A stretch of DNA of 64,000 nt from Microbacterium azadirachtae (GTDB lineage: Bacteria > Actinomycetota > Actinomycetes > Actinomycetales > Microbacteriaceae). How positions within the stretch are numbered: the first letter of the stretch is position 1; every line of letters begins with the position of its first letter. Shown piece after piece: positions 24,800 to 33,897 of this stretch. The notes beneath the pieces were generated by a model. That model was not told where the DNA came from and did not search any database. It saw only the letters and a list, made by a program, of their open reading frames with translations. Position numbers and translations under genes: made by a program. Location of the stretch: positions 25,736 to 89,735 of the forward strand of contig NZ_JYIT01000072.1 in the NCBI RefSeq assembly GCF_000956545.1, in the 5' to 3' direction.

Positions 24800-25167
24800 C
24801 TCGGAGGCGGGGGTGCTGCGGGTCTCGGCGGCCGGTGCCGCGGGGGCCGAGGCGGCGGGCGTCGTCGAAGCGGCGGATGCCTGGGCCGCGGCCTGCTCGC
24901 GCAGCTCACGACGGGAGCGGGGCGCGGCGGTACCGGGGGTCGCAGAGGGGGATCCTGCGGAACGGGCAGAGGGGAGCTCGGTCTCGGGGGCTCGCGAACT
25001 GATGATGTGCTCCTCGGGCAGCGGAGGGGGTGTGACTTTCTCCGCCTTCGGGGGGAACGGAGGGTGTTACAACTCCGTAATAATACGGATGGTTCCTGAG
25101 AGTTCCATACATTGGCCGTGAAACGGGCGCGTCGGCGTGGCGTCGGCGTGGCCTCGACGGACGAGGT

Positions 25168-27717
25168 TCAGCGCTCTCCGGCGCGGTTGGTGATGGTCTG
25201 CATGAGCGCCAGATACTCCTGCGGAGTCGCCTCCGGCAGGTACGCGCTGCCGATCGCCATCCCGATGCGGGGGAGCTGCGCCGGATCCGCATACGCCATG
25301 TAGATCGTCTCGTAGCGCGGGTTGAACTTGCTCTTGAAGCGGAACAGCGACGTGAACCCGTAGGCCGGCTCGAGGATCTCGCCCAGCCAGGCGAGCAGCC
25401 GGTCCATGACGGTCGGCTCGGTGACCTCCTGGCCCGGCTTGGTCGCCAGCGGCGCCCCGGACAGGCTCAGCACCTGTGCGCCCTGCTCCTTCATATGAAG
25501 CGCTGCGGACGCGATCACGAACTCCATGATCCCGGGCATCGATCCGTCGCTGCGCCGCATGAAGTCGATCGTCCAGCCGGTGACCCGGCCGTCGGTCCAG
25601 CTCGGCAGCCAGCTCGTGGTCGCCTCGATCCCGCCGTCCTTGTTGATCGCGAGGAAGATCCCGACATCGGAGTCCTTGAGCTCCTCCATGCCGCCGAGGG
25701 TGAAGCCCATCTCCGGGAGCTTCTTGTGGGCGACCCATTCCTCGCTGACCGCGGTGATCTCGCGCGAGTAGCGCGAGGGGAGCTCGTTCCACGTCGACCA
25801 GAGGGTGGTGATGCCCTCGCGCTCGCCGCGGTTGAGCGGCTGCCGCACCTTCTGCCACGCCTTTCCGGTGAGCTCGAAGCCGGGGAGGTCGATGACGGTC
25901 TCCTCGCCGACGGACATGTACTGCCACCCGAACGACTGGAAGATCGGCAGATAGCGCTCGTGGAAGCTGTAGAAGCAGGCCGACCAGCCCTGTGCCTCGC
26001 AGTGGGCGATGAAGCCCTCGATCGTCTCGCGCTCCGCACCGGGCGCGCAGACGGGATCCGACATCGTGAGCGCGACCTTGTTGATGACCCGGTAGGCGAT
26101 CGCGCCCTGGCCGTCGGGCGTGAACCAGTGGGTGTTGCCGGCCCACGTGCCCATGAAGCCCAGAGTGCCGCCGCCGCCGCGGCGCAGCAGCTCGCGGAAC
26201 TGCGCCTCCTCCATGACGTGGCTGCCGACCTGGGTGGCGCGGAACAGCCGGATCGCGGCGACGATGAAGACGATCCAGAACGGCACGCCCACCCACTGGT
26301 AGACGAACAGCGCGGCGCCGTCGACCGGGATGCCCGGGTCGGCGATGGCGGGCAGCAGCCCTGCGGAGACGAACGGGCGCACGAGGTCTGCGAGGAGCTC
26401 GCCCACGGAGGGCTGGCCGTCGAGGTAGTTGTCGCCGTCGATGAGGCCCATGACCAGGTAGATCCCCGCGCAGACCAGGAACGCGCCGACCACGGTGATC
26501 GTGAAGCGTCGCACGGCCGCGCGGGGCGCCGTCACCTGGAAGCGTGCGCGGGTGATCAGCAGCAGCGCGATGACCCCGATCGGCACGAGCACCGCGAGGA
26601 CCATGGCGATGCCGTCCTCGATCAGGAGCTTGCCGCGCGTCTTGTCGTCGAGCAGCTCGTTGATCCCGACGGCCGTGGACGTGAGCAGCGCGATGGCCGC
26701 GTTCACGACGAGGGCGAGGATCCACGCGGCGCGGCGTCCGGTGCGCAGCCCCCAGGCCGCCAGCAGGGTCAGCAGCAGCGGCACGAGGCTGATCAGGAAC
26801 GGGCCGGGACCGGACTGCAGGAGCGCGGCCGCCTGCCGGGAGCAGTCCGCGGTGAAGTCCTGCGTGCACGACGTGTCCATCGGCTGCGCGTCGAGAGGCG
26901 AGAACCCGGAGACTACGAGGCCCAGCGGCGCGTACCAGGACCCCGAGACGAGCACGATGAACGGACCGAGGCCGGTCGCCGCCACGATCGCCGCGACGAG
27001 GGTGCGCACCTCCCGATAGGAGCTTCGGTGCCACGAGGGCCGTGCGGTGCCGTGCGCGAGCATCACCCCCAGCACGGCGCCCACGACGCCGGACAGCAGC
27101 CGGAAGACGCTGTCGCTGTCGGCGGCGTACAGCGCGAACATCACGAGGAGGGTGAAGCCGACGACACGGATGCGCCGCTGCCACAGCGCCGGCGCGAAGG
27201 CGGACGCGGCCATGAGCAGGCCGACGGTGCCGATCGTCGGATCCGCGACGAGGTCGAAGCTCGCGAGCATGCCCCAGGAGGATCCCCAGGAGAGCAGCAG
27301 CGCCTGCGCGCCCAGGCCCACGAGGATGCCGAGGATCCCCGTGAGGAAGAACACCCAGACCGCCCGGACGGTGCCGAGCCTGCGCTCGGCGTACGCGCCG
27401 GCGGTGAGGATCAGGGCGAGGGCGAGCACTCCGCCGATCACGGAATCGCCGAACAGCAGCGCCGTGAACGGGGTCCACCAGAGCCCCAGCTCGAACGTGG
27501 TGCCCTCGCCGGCCGCGAACTCCTCGGGGAACCGTCCCAGGAACGTGCCCGTGACGAAACCGGTCGCGATCACGACGACGGCGAGCGTCGCGGCGAAAGG
27601 GTTGCGCCGAAGGTAGGTGGCGACCGCGCGGAGCCATCGCGGCGTCGGACGTGCCGGAGACGTCGAAGACGTCGGCGGCGGCACGGCGCCCGTCGGCGCG
27701 CTGTCGGAGGCGGTCAT
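25168..27717 (-). CDS. MprF-like phosphatidylglycerol lysyltransferase, membrane fusion protein
   Basis: The 849-aa protein has an N-terminal half with about 12 hydrophobic segments. The first part (residues ~45-250) looks rhomboid-like. The C-terminal ~330-residue DUF2156/LPG_synthase domain (GTWAGNTHWFT, CFYSFHERYLPIFQSFGWQYMSVG, GFTLGG) is the GNAT-like fold that transfers an aminoacyl group from tRNA to phosphatidylglycerol. This adds positive charge to the membrane and protects against cationic peptides. It is not fused to a lysyl-tRNA synthetase, unlike mycobacterial LysX. It is a single gene. Confidence 0.87.
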   Translation of the reverse strand: MTASDSAPTGAVPPPTSSTSPARPTPRWLRAVATYLRRNPFAATLAVVVIATGFVTGTFLGRFPEEFAAGEGTTFELGLWWTPFTALLFGDSVIGGVLALALILTAGAYAERRLGTVRAVWVFFLTGILGILVGLGAQALLLSWGSSWGMLASFDLVADPTIGTVGLLMAASAFAPALWQRRIRVVGFTLLVMFALYAADSDSVFRLLSGVVGAVLGVMLAHGTARPSWHRSSYREVRTLVAAIVAATGLGPFIVLVSGSWYAPLGLVVSGFSPLDAQPMDTSCTQDFTADCSRQAAALLQSGPGPFLISLVPLLLTLLAAWGLRTGRRAAWILALVVNAAIALLTSTAVGINELLDDKTRGKLLIEDGIAMVLAVLVPIGVIALLLITRARFQVTAPRAAVRRFTITVVGAFLVCAGIYLVMGLIDGDNYLDGQPSVGELLADLVRPFVSAGLLPAIADPGIPVDGAALFVYQWVGVPFWIVFIVAAIRLFRATQVGSHVMEEAQFRELLRRGGGGTLGFMGTWAGNTHWFTPDGQGAIAYRVINKVALTMSDPVCAPGAERETIEGFIAHCEAQGWSACFYSFHERYLPIFQSFGWQYMSVGEETVIDLPGFELTGKAWQKVRQPLNRGEREGITTLWSTWNELPSRYSREITAVSEEWVAHKKLPEMGFTLGGMEELKDSDVGIFLAINKDGGIEATTSWLPSWTDGRVTGWTIDFMRRSDGSMPGIMEFVIASAALHMKEQGAQVLSLSGAPLATKPGQEVTEPTVMDRLLAWLGEILEPAYGFTSLFRFKSKFNPRYETIYMAYADPAQLPRIGMAIGSAYLPEATPQEYLALMQTITNRAGER

Positions 27718-27831
27718 GCGGTGGCCCTCTCTGCGATGATCGTCCGGCCCAGGAGCGAGGTCGTGCCCGGGTCCTCTCTCAGAGTGCCGAACAGCCGAGA
27801 GGTTGTACAGCAGCCATGCCCGCCGCGCCCG

Positions 27832-28362
27832 TCAGAGCGCCGCGACCACGGTGCCGTCGCGGCGCTCGAAGACGAGCTGCGTCTCCGTGGCGCGCACCAC
27901 GTCGTGCACGGTGATGCGTTCGAGGACGATGTCGCGCAGGGCCGCGGCGTCGGCGACGGCGACGTGCACGAGGAAGTCGTCGGCACCGGCGATGTGGAAG
28001 ACCTGTAGCACGCCCTCGGTGGCGGCGAGGGCGTCGAACAGCGCCTCCACGCCGGACTTGCTGTGATTGCCGAGGCGCACCCGGATCACCGCCTGCACCG
28101 GGCGGCCGAGGGCCGCGGGGTCCAGGAGCAGCCGCATGCCGAGGATCACGCCGCGCGTCCGTAGAGAGCGCAGCCGGAACGCGCACGTGGACGCCGGGAT
28201 GCCGAGCGCCGCGGCGAGCTCCTTGATCGGCGCATCGGGGTGCGCCGAGAGGTGGGCGAGGATGCGCAGGTCGAGCGCGTCGACGGTCTGCTGTCCCGAG
28301 GTCAAGATCCGCCCCTCCACGTGGCCAGGGATTGTTCGTGACGCAAGCTTCTCATGCTTCAT
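27832..28362 (-). CDS. Lrp/AsnC-family transcriptional regulator
   Basis: The 176-aa protein has an N-terminal HTH (LDLRILAHLSAHPDAPIKELA then PASTCAFRLRSLRTRGVI) and a C-terminal RAM ligand/oligomerisation domain (VQAVIRVRLGNHSKSGVEALF, VLQVFHIAGADDFLVHVAV). ATG 28362 (MKHEKL) is preferred over a start at 28377. It is divergent from the PLP-dependent lyase gene, with 56 nt between starts, so it very likely controls that gene in response to an amino acid. Confidence 0.88.
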   Translation of the reverse strand: MKHEKLASRTIPGHVEGRILTSGQQTVDALDLRILAHLSAHPDAPIKELAAALGIPASTCAFRLRSLRTRGVILGMRLLLDPAALGRPVQAVIRVRLGNHSKSGVEALFDALAATEGVLQVFHIAGADDFLVHVAVADAAALRDIVLERITVHDVVRATETQLVFERRDGTVVAAL

Positions 28363-28418
28363 CGACGATTGCAGCAAGCGATCTGGCAGTATCCTGCGTG
28401 CGGAGGGATCCTGAACCC

Positions 28419-29624
28419 ATGATCGACGACGATTCCCTGCGAGAGACCCCGTTGCGCCCCGAGACCGTTGCCGTGCACGCCGGCCGTGCCGACCTCGCCG
28501 CCCTCGGCGTGCACGCCGCCCCCATCGACCTCTCCTCGACCAACCCCCTGCCCGACATCCTGCACGGCGGCGACTCCTACGAGTCGATGGCGAACGGAGG
28601 GCATCCGCTGCCCGACGGCGGCAACGTCTACGCGCGCCTGTGGAACCCCACCGTCGCGCGCTTCGAGGAGGCGCTCGCCGAGCTCGAGCACGCCGAGTCC
28701 TCGGTGGCCTTCTCCAGCGGCATGGCGGCGATGACCGCCGCGATCCTGTCGCACACGACGGCCGTGGGCAAGCACCGCATCGTCGCCGTGCGTCCCCTCT
28801 ACGGCGGCACCGACCACCTGCTCGACTCGGGGCTGCTCGGCGCGGACACCACGTTCTGCGCGGAGGACGAGGTGAGCGCCCATCTGCGGGAGGACACCGG
28901 TCTGGTCGTCGTCGAGACCCCGGGCAACCCGACGCTCGATCTCGTCGACATCGCGGCGGTCGTCGCCCAGGCGGGCGATGTGCCGGTGCTCGTGGACAAC
29001 ACGTTCGCCACGCCGCTGCTGCAGAACCCGCTGGATCTGGGCGCGGCGATGTCGCTGCACAGCGCCACGAAGTACATCGGAGGGCACGGGGACGTGATCG
29101 CGGGCGTCATCGCGTGCTCGGAGCCGACCGCTCAGGCGCTGCGGCGCGTGCGGGCGATCACCGGAGCACTGCTGCACCCGCTCGGCGCGTACCTGCTGCA
29201 CCGGGGCCTGGCGACGCTGCCGGTGCGGATGGAGCGCCAGCAGCGCTCCGCCGAGCACGTGGCCGCCTGGCTCGCCGAGCATCCCGCCGTCGCCGAGGTC
29301 TTCTATCCCGGGATCGGGGACGATCGAGGTCTCGTCCCGCGCCAGATGCGCGGCGGCGGAGCCATGATCGCGGCGCGGCTCCGTGACGGCTACGCGGCCG
29401 CGGAGGCTCTCACTGGCTCGGTGCGCCTGTTCACCCACGCCGTCTCCCTCGGCGGCGTCGACTCGCTCGTGCAGCACCCGGCGGCGCTGACGCATCGCCC
29501 CGTGGCCGCTGAGGCGCGCCCGGGGGCGGACATCGTGCGCCTGTCGATCGGGCTGGAGGACCCGGAGGATCTCGTCCGGGATCTGGCCCAGGCGCTGGCT
29601 CGGGTCGCGGCCGTCGTGCGCTGA
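28419..29624 (+). CDS. Cys/Met-metabolism PLP-dependent lyase (methionine gamma-lyase/cystathionine-type)
   Basis: The 401-aa enzyme is of fold type I. Its motifs include YARLWNPTVARFEEALAELE, SSGMAAMTAAIL, the Asp-containing LVDNTFATPLLQNP, and the PLP lysine at about 218 in HSATKYIGGHGD. It cleaves or exchanges the side chain of a sulfur amino acid (methionine gamma-lyase, cystathionine gamma-lyase or synthase); the exact reaction cannot be fixed. ATG 28419 has CGGAGGGA upstream. The divergent Lrp regulator supports a catabolic, amino-acid-induced role. Confidence 0.87.
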   Translation: MIDDDSLRETPLRPETVAVHAGRADLAALGVHAAPIDLSSTNPLPDILHGGDSYESMANGGHPLPDGGNVYARLWNPTVARFEEALAELEHAESSVAFSSGMAAMTAAILSHTTAVGKHRIVAVRPLYGGTDHLLDSGLLGADTTFCAEDEVSAHLREDTGLVVVETPGNPTLDLVDIAAVVAQAGDVPVLVDNTFATPLLQNPLDLGAAMSLHSATKYIGGHGDVIAGVIACSEPTAQALRRVRAITGALLHPLGAYLLHRGLATLPVRMERQQRSAEHVAAWLAEHPAVAEVFYPGIGDDRGLVPRQMRGGGAMIAARLRDGYAAAEALTGSVRLFTHAVSLGGVDSLVQHPAALTHRPVAAEARPGADIVRLSIGLEDPEDLVRDLAQALARVAAVVR

Positions 29625-29632
29625 ACTGCGCG

Positions 29633-29665
29633 CCGGCCGGATCCGCCCCGCGCGGGTCCGGCCGG
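29633..29665. terminator. Terminator-like hairpin after the lyase gene
   Basis: CCGGCCGGATCCG pairs with CGGGTCCGGCCGG (one G-U pair) around a 7-nt loop, 9 nt past the stop. No T-tract follows. Confidence 0.5.
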
Positions 29666-29690
29666 TGACCGGAGTGTCCGTGGCCTCCGG

Positions 29691-29696
29691 CAGACT
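29691..29696 (+). promoter_or_regulatory. -10-like hexamer of MFS gene
   Basis: CAGACT ends 6 nt before GTG 29703, the leaderless spacing repeated through the window. Confidence 0.4.
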
Positions 29697-29702
29697 TGTG
29701 CG

Positions 29703-30980
29703 GTGACCGGTATGAGAGCGTTCTGGACGGCCCTGCCCACCGAAGGGCGATGGCTGCTGTCGACCGTGGCGATCCAGACGCTGGGCCGAGGGCTGACGCT
29801 GCCCTTCACCATCATCTACCTGCACGAGGTGCGCGGGTTCGACCTGGGCGTCTCCGGTGCGCTCATGAGCATCATCGCCGTGACCGGCCTGCTGGTGACG
29901 GGGCCCGGCGGCACCCTCATCGACCGGTACGGGGCGCGCCGGGTGCTCCTGGTCGGGCTCGCCGCGATGATCGCCGGCTGCGCGCTGCTGGCGTTCGCGA
30001 CGACGCCGGCGGCGGCCGCGATCGCGCTGGTGCTGATGGGGGTCAACTTCGGCGTCTCCTGGCCGGGGTTCAACGCGGTGATCGCCTCGATCGTCGAGGG
30101 CGAGCTCCGGCAGCAGTACTTCGGCGTGAACTTCGCCCTGATCAATCTCGGGATCGGCGTCGGCGGCATCATCGGCGGCTTCTTCATCGACGTGCACCGG
30201 CCGGAGACCTTCACGGCGATCTTCCTCATCGACGCGGTGAGCTCGCTCATCCCGATGGCGCTGCTGCTCGGTCCGCTGCGGCACGTCCGCACCCATGCGG
30301 ATCCGGCGGAGGTCCACACGGAACCGGCCGAGGGGTATCGGCAGATCCTGCGGCGGCCGGCCGTGCTCTGGCTGACGCTGCTGACGTTCCTCGCGGTCTT
30401 CATCGGCTACGGGCAGATGGAGGGCGGATTCCCCGCGTTCGCCCGCCAGGTGTCCGGCGTCTCCACGCAGGTGATCGGCTTCTCCTTCGCGGTGAACACG
30501 GCCGTCATCGTGCTGCTGCAGTTCGCGGTGCTGAAGCTGATCCGCGGACACCGGCGCACCAGGGTCATGCAGATCATGACGCTCACCTGGGGGCTGTCGT
30601 GGGTGGTGCTGGGTCTCACCGGGCTGCTGCCGAAGTCGCTGGCGGCCGCCATCGGGGTGCTGCTGTTCATGGGCGTCTTCGCGTTCGGCGAGACGATGCT
30701 GCAGCCCACGGTGCCCGCGATCTACAACGACCTCGCCTCGGATCGCAGCCGAGGGCGCTACAACGCCATCAACTCGGCGGCGTTCCAGGGCGGCGCCATC
30801 GCCGGCCCGATCGCGGCGGGCCTGCTGCTCGGTGAAGGCCGTCAGGCGTGGTTCATCGTGTCGATGGTCGCGGGATCCCTGCTCATCTGCGTGCTGGCGT
30901 TCGCGCTCGAGCGTCGCGTGCCGCCCTCCGCCAACGGCATCGAGGCGGAGGAGAGCGTGGTCGAGGCCGAGAAGCACTGA
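29703..30980 (+). CDS. MFS transporter
   Basis: The 425-aa protein has twelve predicted membrane segments in two halves. The motif-A-like loop GGTLIDRYGARRVLLVG sits between helices 2 and 3, and a second FAVLKLIRGHRRTRVM-type loop marks the repeat. It resembles MdtG/YfcJ-type drug exporters, but the substrate is not evident. It begins at GTG 29703 and stands alone. The C-terminal 20 residues are acidic and cytoplasmic. Confidence 0.85.
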   Translation: MTGMRAFWTALPTEGRWLLSTVAIQTLGRGLTLPFTIIYLHEVRGFDLGVSGALMSIIAVTGLLVTGPGGTLIDRYGARRVLLVGLAAMIAGCALLAFATTPAAAAIALVLMGVNFGVSWPGFNAVIASIVEGELRQQYFGVNFALINLGIGVGGIIGGFFIDVHRPETFTAIFLIDAVSSLIPMALLLGPLRHVRTHADPAEVHTEPAEGYRQILRRPAVLWLTLLTFLAVFIGYGQMEGGFPAFARQVSGVSTQVIGFSFAVNTAVIVLLQFAVLKLIRGHRRTRVMQIMTLTWGLSWVVLGLTGLLPKSLAAAIGVLLFMGVFAFGETMLQPTVPAIYNDLASDRSRGRYNAINSAAFQGGAIAGPIAAGLLLGEGRQAWFIVSMVAGSLLICVLAFALERRVPPSANGIEAEESVVEAEKH

Positions 30981-31042
30981 GGCGTCGGCGGCGGCAGCGG
31001 AGCACCCAGGGGAAGATCATCGGGGAAGTGTCGGCGTGCACA

Positions 31043-31073
31043 TTTCTTGTGCATAAGTCTTGTGCACAAGAAA
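31043..31073. promoter_or_regulatory. Inverted-repeat operator before the ArsR-like gene
   Basis: TTTCTTGTGC (31043-31052) is mirrored by GCACAAGAAA (31064-31073), and inside it CTTGTGCACAAG (31059-31070) is a perfect 12-bp palindrome. The element stands 22 nt before ATG 31096 and is the likely autoregulatory site. Confidence 0.65.
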
Positions 31074-31095
31074 GTGTGCATGTGATCATGAGGGC

Positions 31096-31683
31096 ATGGA
31101 CACCCCGCAGAAGCCCGTCGGAATGCGTCTCGACGAACGTGCCGTGCGCGTGCTGGCCCACCCGCTGCGCTCCCGGATCCTCGGTGCGCTGCGCCTGCAC
31201 GGACCGGCGACGGCGACCCAGCTCGCCGCCGCACTGAGCACCAACACCGGCGCCACCAGCTATCACCTGCGCGCGCTCGAGGACGTCGGGCTCGTCGCCG
31301 ACACCGGCGAGGGGGCGGGCAAACGGCGGATCTGGCGGGCGAGCACCGACTACCACTCGTGGAGCAACTCCGACTTCGCGGACGACGAGGACGCACAGAC
31401 CGCGCTCGGCTGGCTGCGCCGCGACTACGTGCGCCAGTACGCGCACCGCACCGAGGAGTGGCTCGATGCGGAGGCGACCTGGCCCGCCGAGTGGGTCGAC
31501 CAGCTCGGCTTCGGCGACACGCTCGTCACCGTCGTCGCGGGGCAGCTCGCCGAGTTCCAGGCGGAGCTCGAGGCGCTCACCGAGAAGTACCGCCGCGCGG
31601 GGGAGGGCGACCCCGCCGCGCGGCGGGTCCAGATCGTGGTGCAGAGCACGCCCGTCGACTTCGACCCGCCGGTGCAGCCGTGA
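31096..31683 (+). CDS. ArsR-type winged-helix regulator
   Basis: The 195-aa protein carries an ArsR/HTH_20 winged helix (about residues 10-75: LAHPLRSRILGALRLHGPATATQLAAAL, TSYHLRALEDVGLV) and a C-terminal helical domain of unknown ligand. No Cys metal site is visible, so it is probably not a metal sensor. ATG 31096 is chosen; the earlier in-frame start runs through the operator. Its stop overlaps the GTG of the MFS gene downstream, so it forms a regulator-exporter operon. Confidence 0.85.
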   Translation: MDTPQKPVGMRLDERAVRVLAHPLRSRILGALRLHGPATATQLAAALSTNTGATSYHLRALEDVGLVADTGEGAGKRRIWRASTDYHSWSNSDFADDEDAQTALGWLRRDYVRQYAHRTEEWLDAEATWPAEWVDQLGFGDTLVTVVAGQLAEFQAELEALTEKYRRAGEGDPAARRVQIVVQSTPVDFDPPVQP

Positions 31684-32996
31684 CCGCGTCGATCGCGGCA
31701 GGCTCCGTGGCGCGGCAGGCGATCGCCGTGGCCCAGCGGCGGCTTCTGCTGCTCACCGCCCTGCGCTGGCTGCCCGTCGGAGTGACGCTCGGGCTCACGG
31801 TGCTCGTGCCGCTCGAGCGCGGCATGTCGATCGCCGCGATCGGATCCATCCTCGCCATCCAGGGCTTCGTCGCGCTCGCCCTGGAGCTGCCGACGGGCGC
31901 GCTCGCCGACACGCTCGGCCGGAGGCCTGTGCTCGCCGCATCCGGCGTGCTGGCGATCACCGCCAGCACGCTGTTCCTCCTCGCGGACTCGTACGCGCTG
32001 TTCGCCGTCTCCCTGCTGCTGCAGGGGGTGTTCCGCGTGCTCGACTCGGGAGCGCTCGAGGCGTGGTTCGTCGATGCGGTGCATGAGCACGAGCCCCGGG
32101 CCGAGGTGGCGGCGCCGTTGGCGCGCGCAGGGACGGCGCTCGGCGTCGCGATCGCGGGCGGTGCGCTGCTCGGCGGCCTGCTGGTGGCCTGGCGTCCGCT
32201 CCCCGGGGTGTCCGCCCTGATCCTTCCGATGCTGGTCGCGATCGGGCTCTACGCGCTCTACACGCTCCTCGTGCTCGTCCTGGTGCGGGATGCGCGGGAG
32301 CACGACGCACCCCCGATCCGCCCGCTGACCGCGATGGCCGATGCCGCGCGCCTGACCCCGCGGACGATCGTCGACGGCCTGCGCCGTGCGGCGCGGTCGC
32401 GGGTGCTCCTGGGACTCGTGCTCGTCGAGGTCTTCTGGTCCGTGGCGATGATCGGCTTCGAGACGCTCACCCCGCTGCAGCTGGAGGGCATCCTCGGCGG
32501 CGAGGACGCGGCCGCGGCGGTGTTCGGTCCGGCCTCGGCGGCCGCCTGGGGCCTGTTCGCGGGGGGATCGCTGCTCGCGAGCCGGCTGAGCGGCGTGCTC
32601 GGAGTCGCCTGGACCGCGATCCTCAGCAGGATCCTGAACGGCGTCTTCGTCGTGCTCATGGGGCTCGCGTCGGGCGTCGTCGGCCTGCTGATCGGCTACG
32701 GCCTCACCTATCTCGCGCACGGCGGCGCCGGACCCATGCACGCCGCGCTGCTGCACCGCGAGGCCGACCGGTCCACGAGGGCGACGATCCTCTCTCTCAA
32801 CTCGATGGTCTCGGGCGGCGCCTACAGCATCGGGCTGCTGGTGCTGACGGCGTTCGCCGGAGCGACCTCGGCCGCCATGGCGACCGTGGTGGCGGGAGCC
32901 TTCAGCGTGCTCGGCGCCCTCTGCTATCTCCCTGCGCTGCGCAAGGAACGCGCTGCCGGCGCGGTCGACGAGGCGAGCGCGACGAGCCCGGCCTGA
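31680..32996 (+). CDS. MFS transporter coupled to the ArsR-type regulator
   Basis: This 438-aa, about 12-helix major facilitator starts at GTG 31680, which overlaps the regulator stop (GTGA). The motif GALADTLGRRPVLAASG lies between helices 2 and 3, with several Gly-rich helices after it. It resembles the multidrug/macrolide-type exporters that follow HTH_20 regulators in actinobacteria. Expression should depend on the palindrome upstream of the regulator. Confidence 0.85.
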   Translation: MTASIAAGSVARQAIAVAQRRLLLLTALRWLPVGVTLGLTVLVPLERGMSIAAIGSILAIQGFVALALELPTGALADTLGRRPVLAASGVLAITASTLFLLADSYALFAVSLLLQGVFRVLDSGALEAWFVDAVHEHEPRAEVAAPLARAGTALGVAIAGGALLGGLLVAWRPLPGVSALILPMLVAIGLYALYTLLVLVLVRDAREHDAPPIRPLTAMADAARLTPRTIVDGLRRAARSRVLLGLVLVEVFWSVAMIGFETLTPLQLEGILGGEDAAAAVFGPASAAAWGLFAGGSLLASRLSGVLGVAWTAILSRILNGVFVVLMGLASGVVGLLIGYGLTYLAHGGAGPMHAALLHREADRSTRATILSLNSMVSGGAYSIGLLVLTAFAGATSAAMATVVAGAFSVLGALCYLPALRKERAAGAVDEASATSPA

Positions 32997-33002
32997 TTCG
33001 TC

Positions 33003-33025
33003 CAGCGCGGGCGGACGGCGCGCTG
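33003..33025. terminator. Short hairpin after MFS gene
   Basis: CAGCGCG and CGCGCTG pair around a 9-nt loop just after the MFS stop and before the SDR promoter. It has no T-tract; weak. Confidence 0.35.
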
Positions 33026-33039
33026 TTACGGTGAGCCGT

Positions 33040-33894
33040 ATGAGCGAAAACGGCCGGATCGGCGAAGTGGTGCTGGTGACGGGGACGTCGTCCGGGATGG
33101 GCATGCACGCCGCCGTGGAGCTGGCGAGATCGGGCGCGCAGGTGATCGCCACGATGCGCGACACCGCGCGCTCCGCGCGCCTCCAGGAGACGGCGGACGC
33201 CGCGGGCGTGACGCTGGAGGTGCACGCCCTCGACGTCACGGATCATGCGGCGGCCGCACGCGTGGTGGACGAAGTCACCGCCGCCCACGGGCGCATCGAC
33301 GTACTCGTCAACAACGCCGGTCAGGGTGGCGTCGGCACGGCCGAGCAGCTGTCGATGGAGCAGATCCGAGCCCAGCTCGAGGTGAACTACCTCGCGCCCG
33401 TGCACCTCGCCAAGCTCGTGCTCCCGGGGATGCGCGAGCGCGGGCACGGCACGATCCTCACCGTCACCAGCGTCGGCGGCGTGGTCGGTCAGCCCTTCGC
33501 CGATGCGTACTGCGGCGCGAAGTTCGCGGTCGAGGGCTTCATGCAGTCCCTCGCCGCCGTCGCGGAGCCGTTCGGCGTGCACGTGCGGGTCATCGAGCCC
33601 GCGGCCGTCGCGAGCGACTTCGTGCAGAACGCGGTCCGCCCGACCGACGCCGGAGCCTACGAGGATCAGCTGCGCGCCTACATCGCCCGCTCGACGGGGG
33701 CGTTCGCGAACGCGCAGTCGGCGGCAGACGCCGGGGCGGCGATCGCGGCCGCTGCGCTCTCCGGCGAGACGCGGTTCCGCTGGCAGAGCTCCGAGGCGGC
33801 GACGGCATTCGTCGGCGTATCGCTCGCTGACCTCGACGGATCCCGCGTGCGTGCGTTCACCGCGCCGTGGATCGCGACGGACCGCCCGGCCTGA
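33040..33894 (+). CDS. Short-chain dehydrogenase/reductase
   Basis: The 284-aa classical SDR has the cofactor loop TGTSSGMGMH, the DVTD and NNAG motifs, a catalytic Ser in TVTSVGG and Tyr-Lys in AYCGAKFAVEG. ATG 33040 is preferred over GTG 33031. The Arg in TMRDTARSARL after strand 2 suggests NADP(H). The substrate is unknown. Its stop is 3 nt before the P-type ATPase start, so the two are co-transcribed although no shared function is evident. Confidence 0.88.
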   Translation: MSENGRIGEVVLVTGTSSGMGMHAAVELARSGAQVIATMRDTARSARLQETADAAGVTLEVHALDVTDHAAAARVVDEVTAAHGRIDVLVNNAGQGGVGTAEQLSMEQIRAQLEVNYLAPVHLAKLVLPGMRERGHGTILTVTSVGGVVGQPFADAYCGAKFAVEGFMQSLAAVAEPFGVHVRVIEPAAVASDFVQNAVRPTDAGAYEDQLRAYIARSTGAFANAQSAADAGAAIAAAALSGETRFRWQSSEAATAFVGVSLADLDGSRVRAFTAPWIATDRPA

Positions 33895-33897
33895 CGG

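Noticed and set aside
25041..25167. Cyclic-di-AMP (ydaO) riboswitch before the M23 peptidase gene
   Set aside because: The conserved core sequences are not seen; only a short CCGTA/TACGG inverted repeat is present.
25067..27637. 856-codon alternate frame within the MprF-like gene
   Set aside because: Arg-rich shadow; the 25168-27717 frame carries the conserved lysyltransferase motifs.
28359..30977. 872-codon minus-strand frame opposite the lyase and MFS genes
   Set aside because: Low-complexity His/Arg/Asp shadow of two clearly coding plus-strand genes.
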